A program made the translations under genes and the position numbers. 64,000 nt of DNA from assembly GCA_905221615.1 (NCBI GenBank), contig CAJNDT010003223.1:1619945-1683944 (forward strand), given 5' to 3'. How positions within the stretch are numbered: the first letter of the stretch is position 1; each line of letters opens with the position of its first letter. The notes below the pieces were generated by a model. It worked only from the letters and a program-made list of their open reading frames with translations. It did not search any database and was not told the origin of the DNA. Positions 63,482 through 64,000 of this stretch are shown here, in pieces. The DNA is from Symbiodinium sp. CCMP2592 (lineage: Eukaryota; Sar; Dinophyceae; Suessiales; Symbiodiniaceae).

Positions 63482-63862
63482 GATTTCGGCGAGCTATATG
63501 CGCTTCTGTCTCGCTTTGGTGCTCGCTGGGGGCCCAGGCTGCATTGGGCCGCCGCCGGGCCTGGATTGCGGAGGCCGCTACGCTACGTCCGGTTTTGGTA
63601 TCCGAGAGACGTCGGGGGCCCTCTTGTGGCTTCTCGAAGGCCCTGGCCCTTGCACGAGTGTGCTACAACCCGGAGCACTCTGGACGAGCACTCTGTCTCT
63701 ATCCATGTCGGCTTCCAAGCTTCACATCTCATGTTTGGGCCCCCGGGCCCCCCAAAAACCCCCCCTAAAACCCGAGGCTTCGAGGCAACCATCCGAAGTG
63801 TCCGTCGCTGCCCTTCAACTTTGCGGCCGAGTATTTGTCCAGAGCAAACTCCCAGGATCCAG

Positions 63863-63891
63863 TGTTAGGGTTTAGGGTTTAGGGTTCAGGG
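63863..63891. repeat. Short TTTAGGG telomere-like array
   Basis: Reads gttagggtttagggtttag then ggttcagggt. Opposite strand orientation to the arrays at 34.6, 35.1 and 50.8 kb. Confidence 0.8.
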
Positions 63892-64000
63892 TCTGGGCTG
63901 GCGGCCTGTCAGGATACTGGCAAGGATTCGCCCTCACCGAGTACTTCGTCCGGGGATGTTGAGCCCTCAGGGGAGAAGTGGAGGCACCGCTGCTCCAGTT

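Larger units (their letters stand above)
63295..64000. other. Flank after the LINE, no gene recognised
   Basis: Begins CCCTAAACCGG directly after the A tail. Open frames at 63498-63875 have no motif. A short TTTAGGG array lies at 63863-63891 and a half foldback element at 63412-63481. Confidence 0.4.

Noticed and set aside
1-64000. tRNA, rRNA, CRISPR and bacterial operon signals
   Set aside because: None seen; the gene structure is eukaryotic with introns, so ribosome-binding sites and operons do not apply.

Overview
The window looks like nuclear DNA of a dinoflagellate, most likely a symbiodiniacean or relative. The host genes I can recognise are all on the + strand and are split into many small exons. 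Introns are long and full of microsatellites, and several splice donors are not GT. Plant-type (CCCTAAA/TTTAGGG) telomere-like motifs are scattered through it. A DIRS-like retroelement carries a cytosine-C5 methyltransferase, a combination reported from Symbiodinium. The organism is an inference; no rRNA, tRNA or spliced-leader gene was found.

Layout. 1-8.2 kb is mostly intron-like DNA with microsatellites, a 182-bp tandem repeat and traces of an Ala/Lys/Glu-rich coiled-coil protein. 8.2-13.8 kb holds exons of a CDK-type protein kinase. From 17.3 kb to 54.5 kb, four separated blocks of exons read in order as one DNA topoisomerase II: ATPase domain at 17.3-19.8, transducer at 29.0-30.7, TOPRIM and start of the winged-helix region at 38.7-40.6, and winged-helix region at 54.0-54.5.

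The gaps between the topoisomerase blocks are occupied. 19.904-29.011 kb is a DIRS-like tyrosine-recombinase retroelement with textbook split direct repeats (A1 - coding region - B1A2B2). It encodes a gag-like protein, a tyrosine recombinase placed unusually upstream, a CCCH zinc-finger protein, a cytosine methyltransferase apparently fused to reverse transcriptase, and RNase H. It also contains an AT-rich island with a glycosyltransferase-25-like gene on the minus strand. 31.2-37.5 kb holds a PRP38-like splicing factor with an RS tail. 40.8-52.1 kb holds an adenylating (NRPS-like A domain) enzyme, an NPPY-type methyltransferase, and NRPS-like carrier and condensation exons.

55.0-63.3 kb holds an APE-type LINE preceded by a 5'-truncated copy of its own 3' end. 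Its ORF1 and ORF2 share one frame and are separated by a single TGA. It also has a very large third ORF of unknown function. At least five short foldback (MITE-like) elements share the terminal motif TTTCCGAAAA or a related one, and two more share GCTTGGAGGTTCATGGGTAG. Host exon limits below are approximate because they come from protein similarity and splice motifs read by eye.
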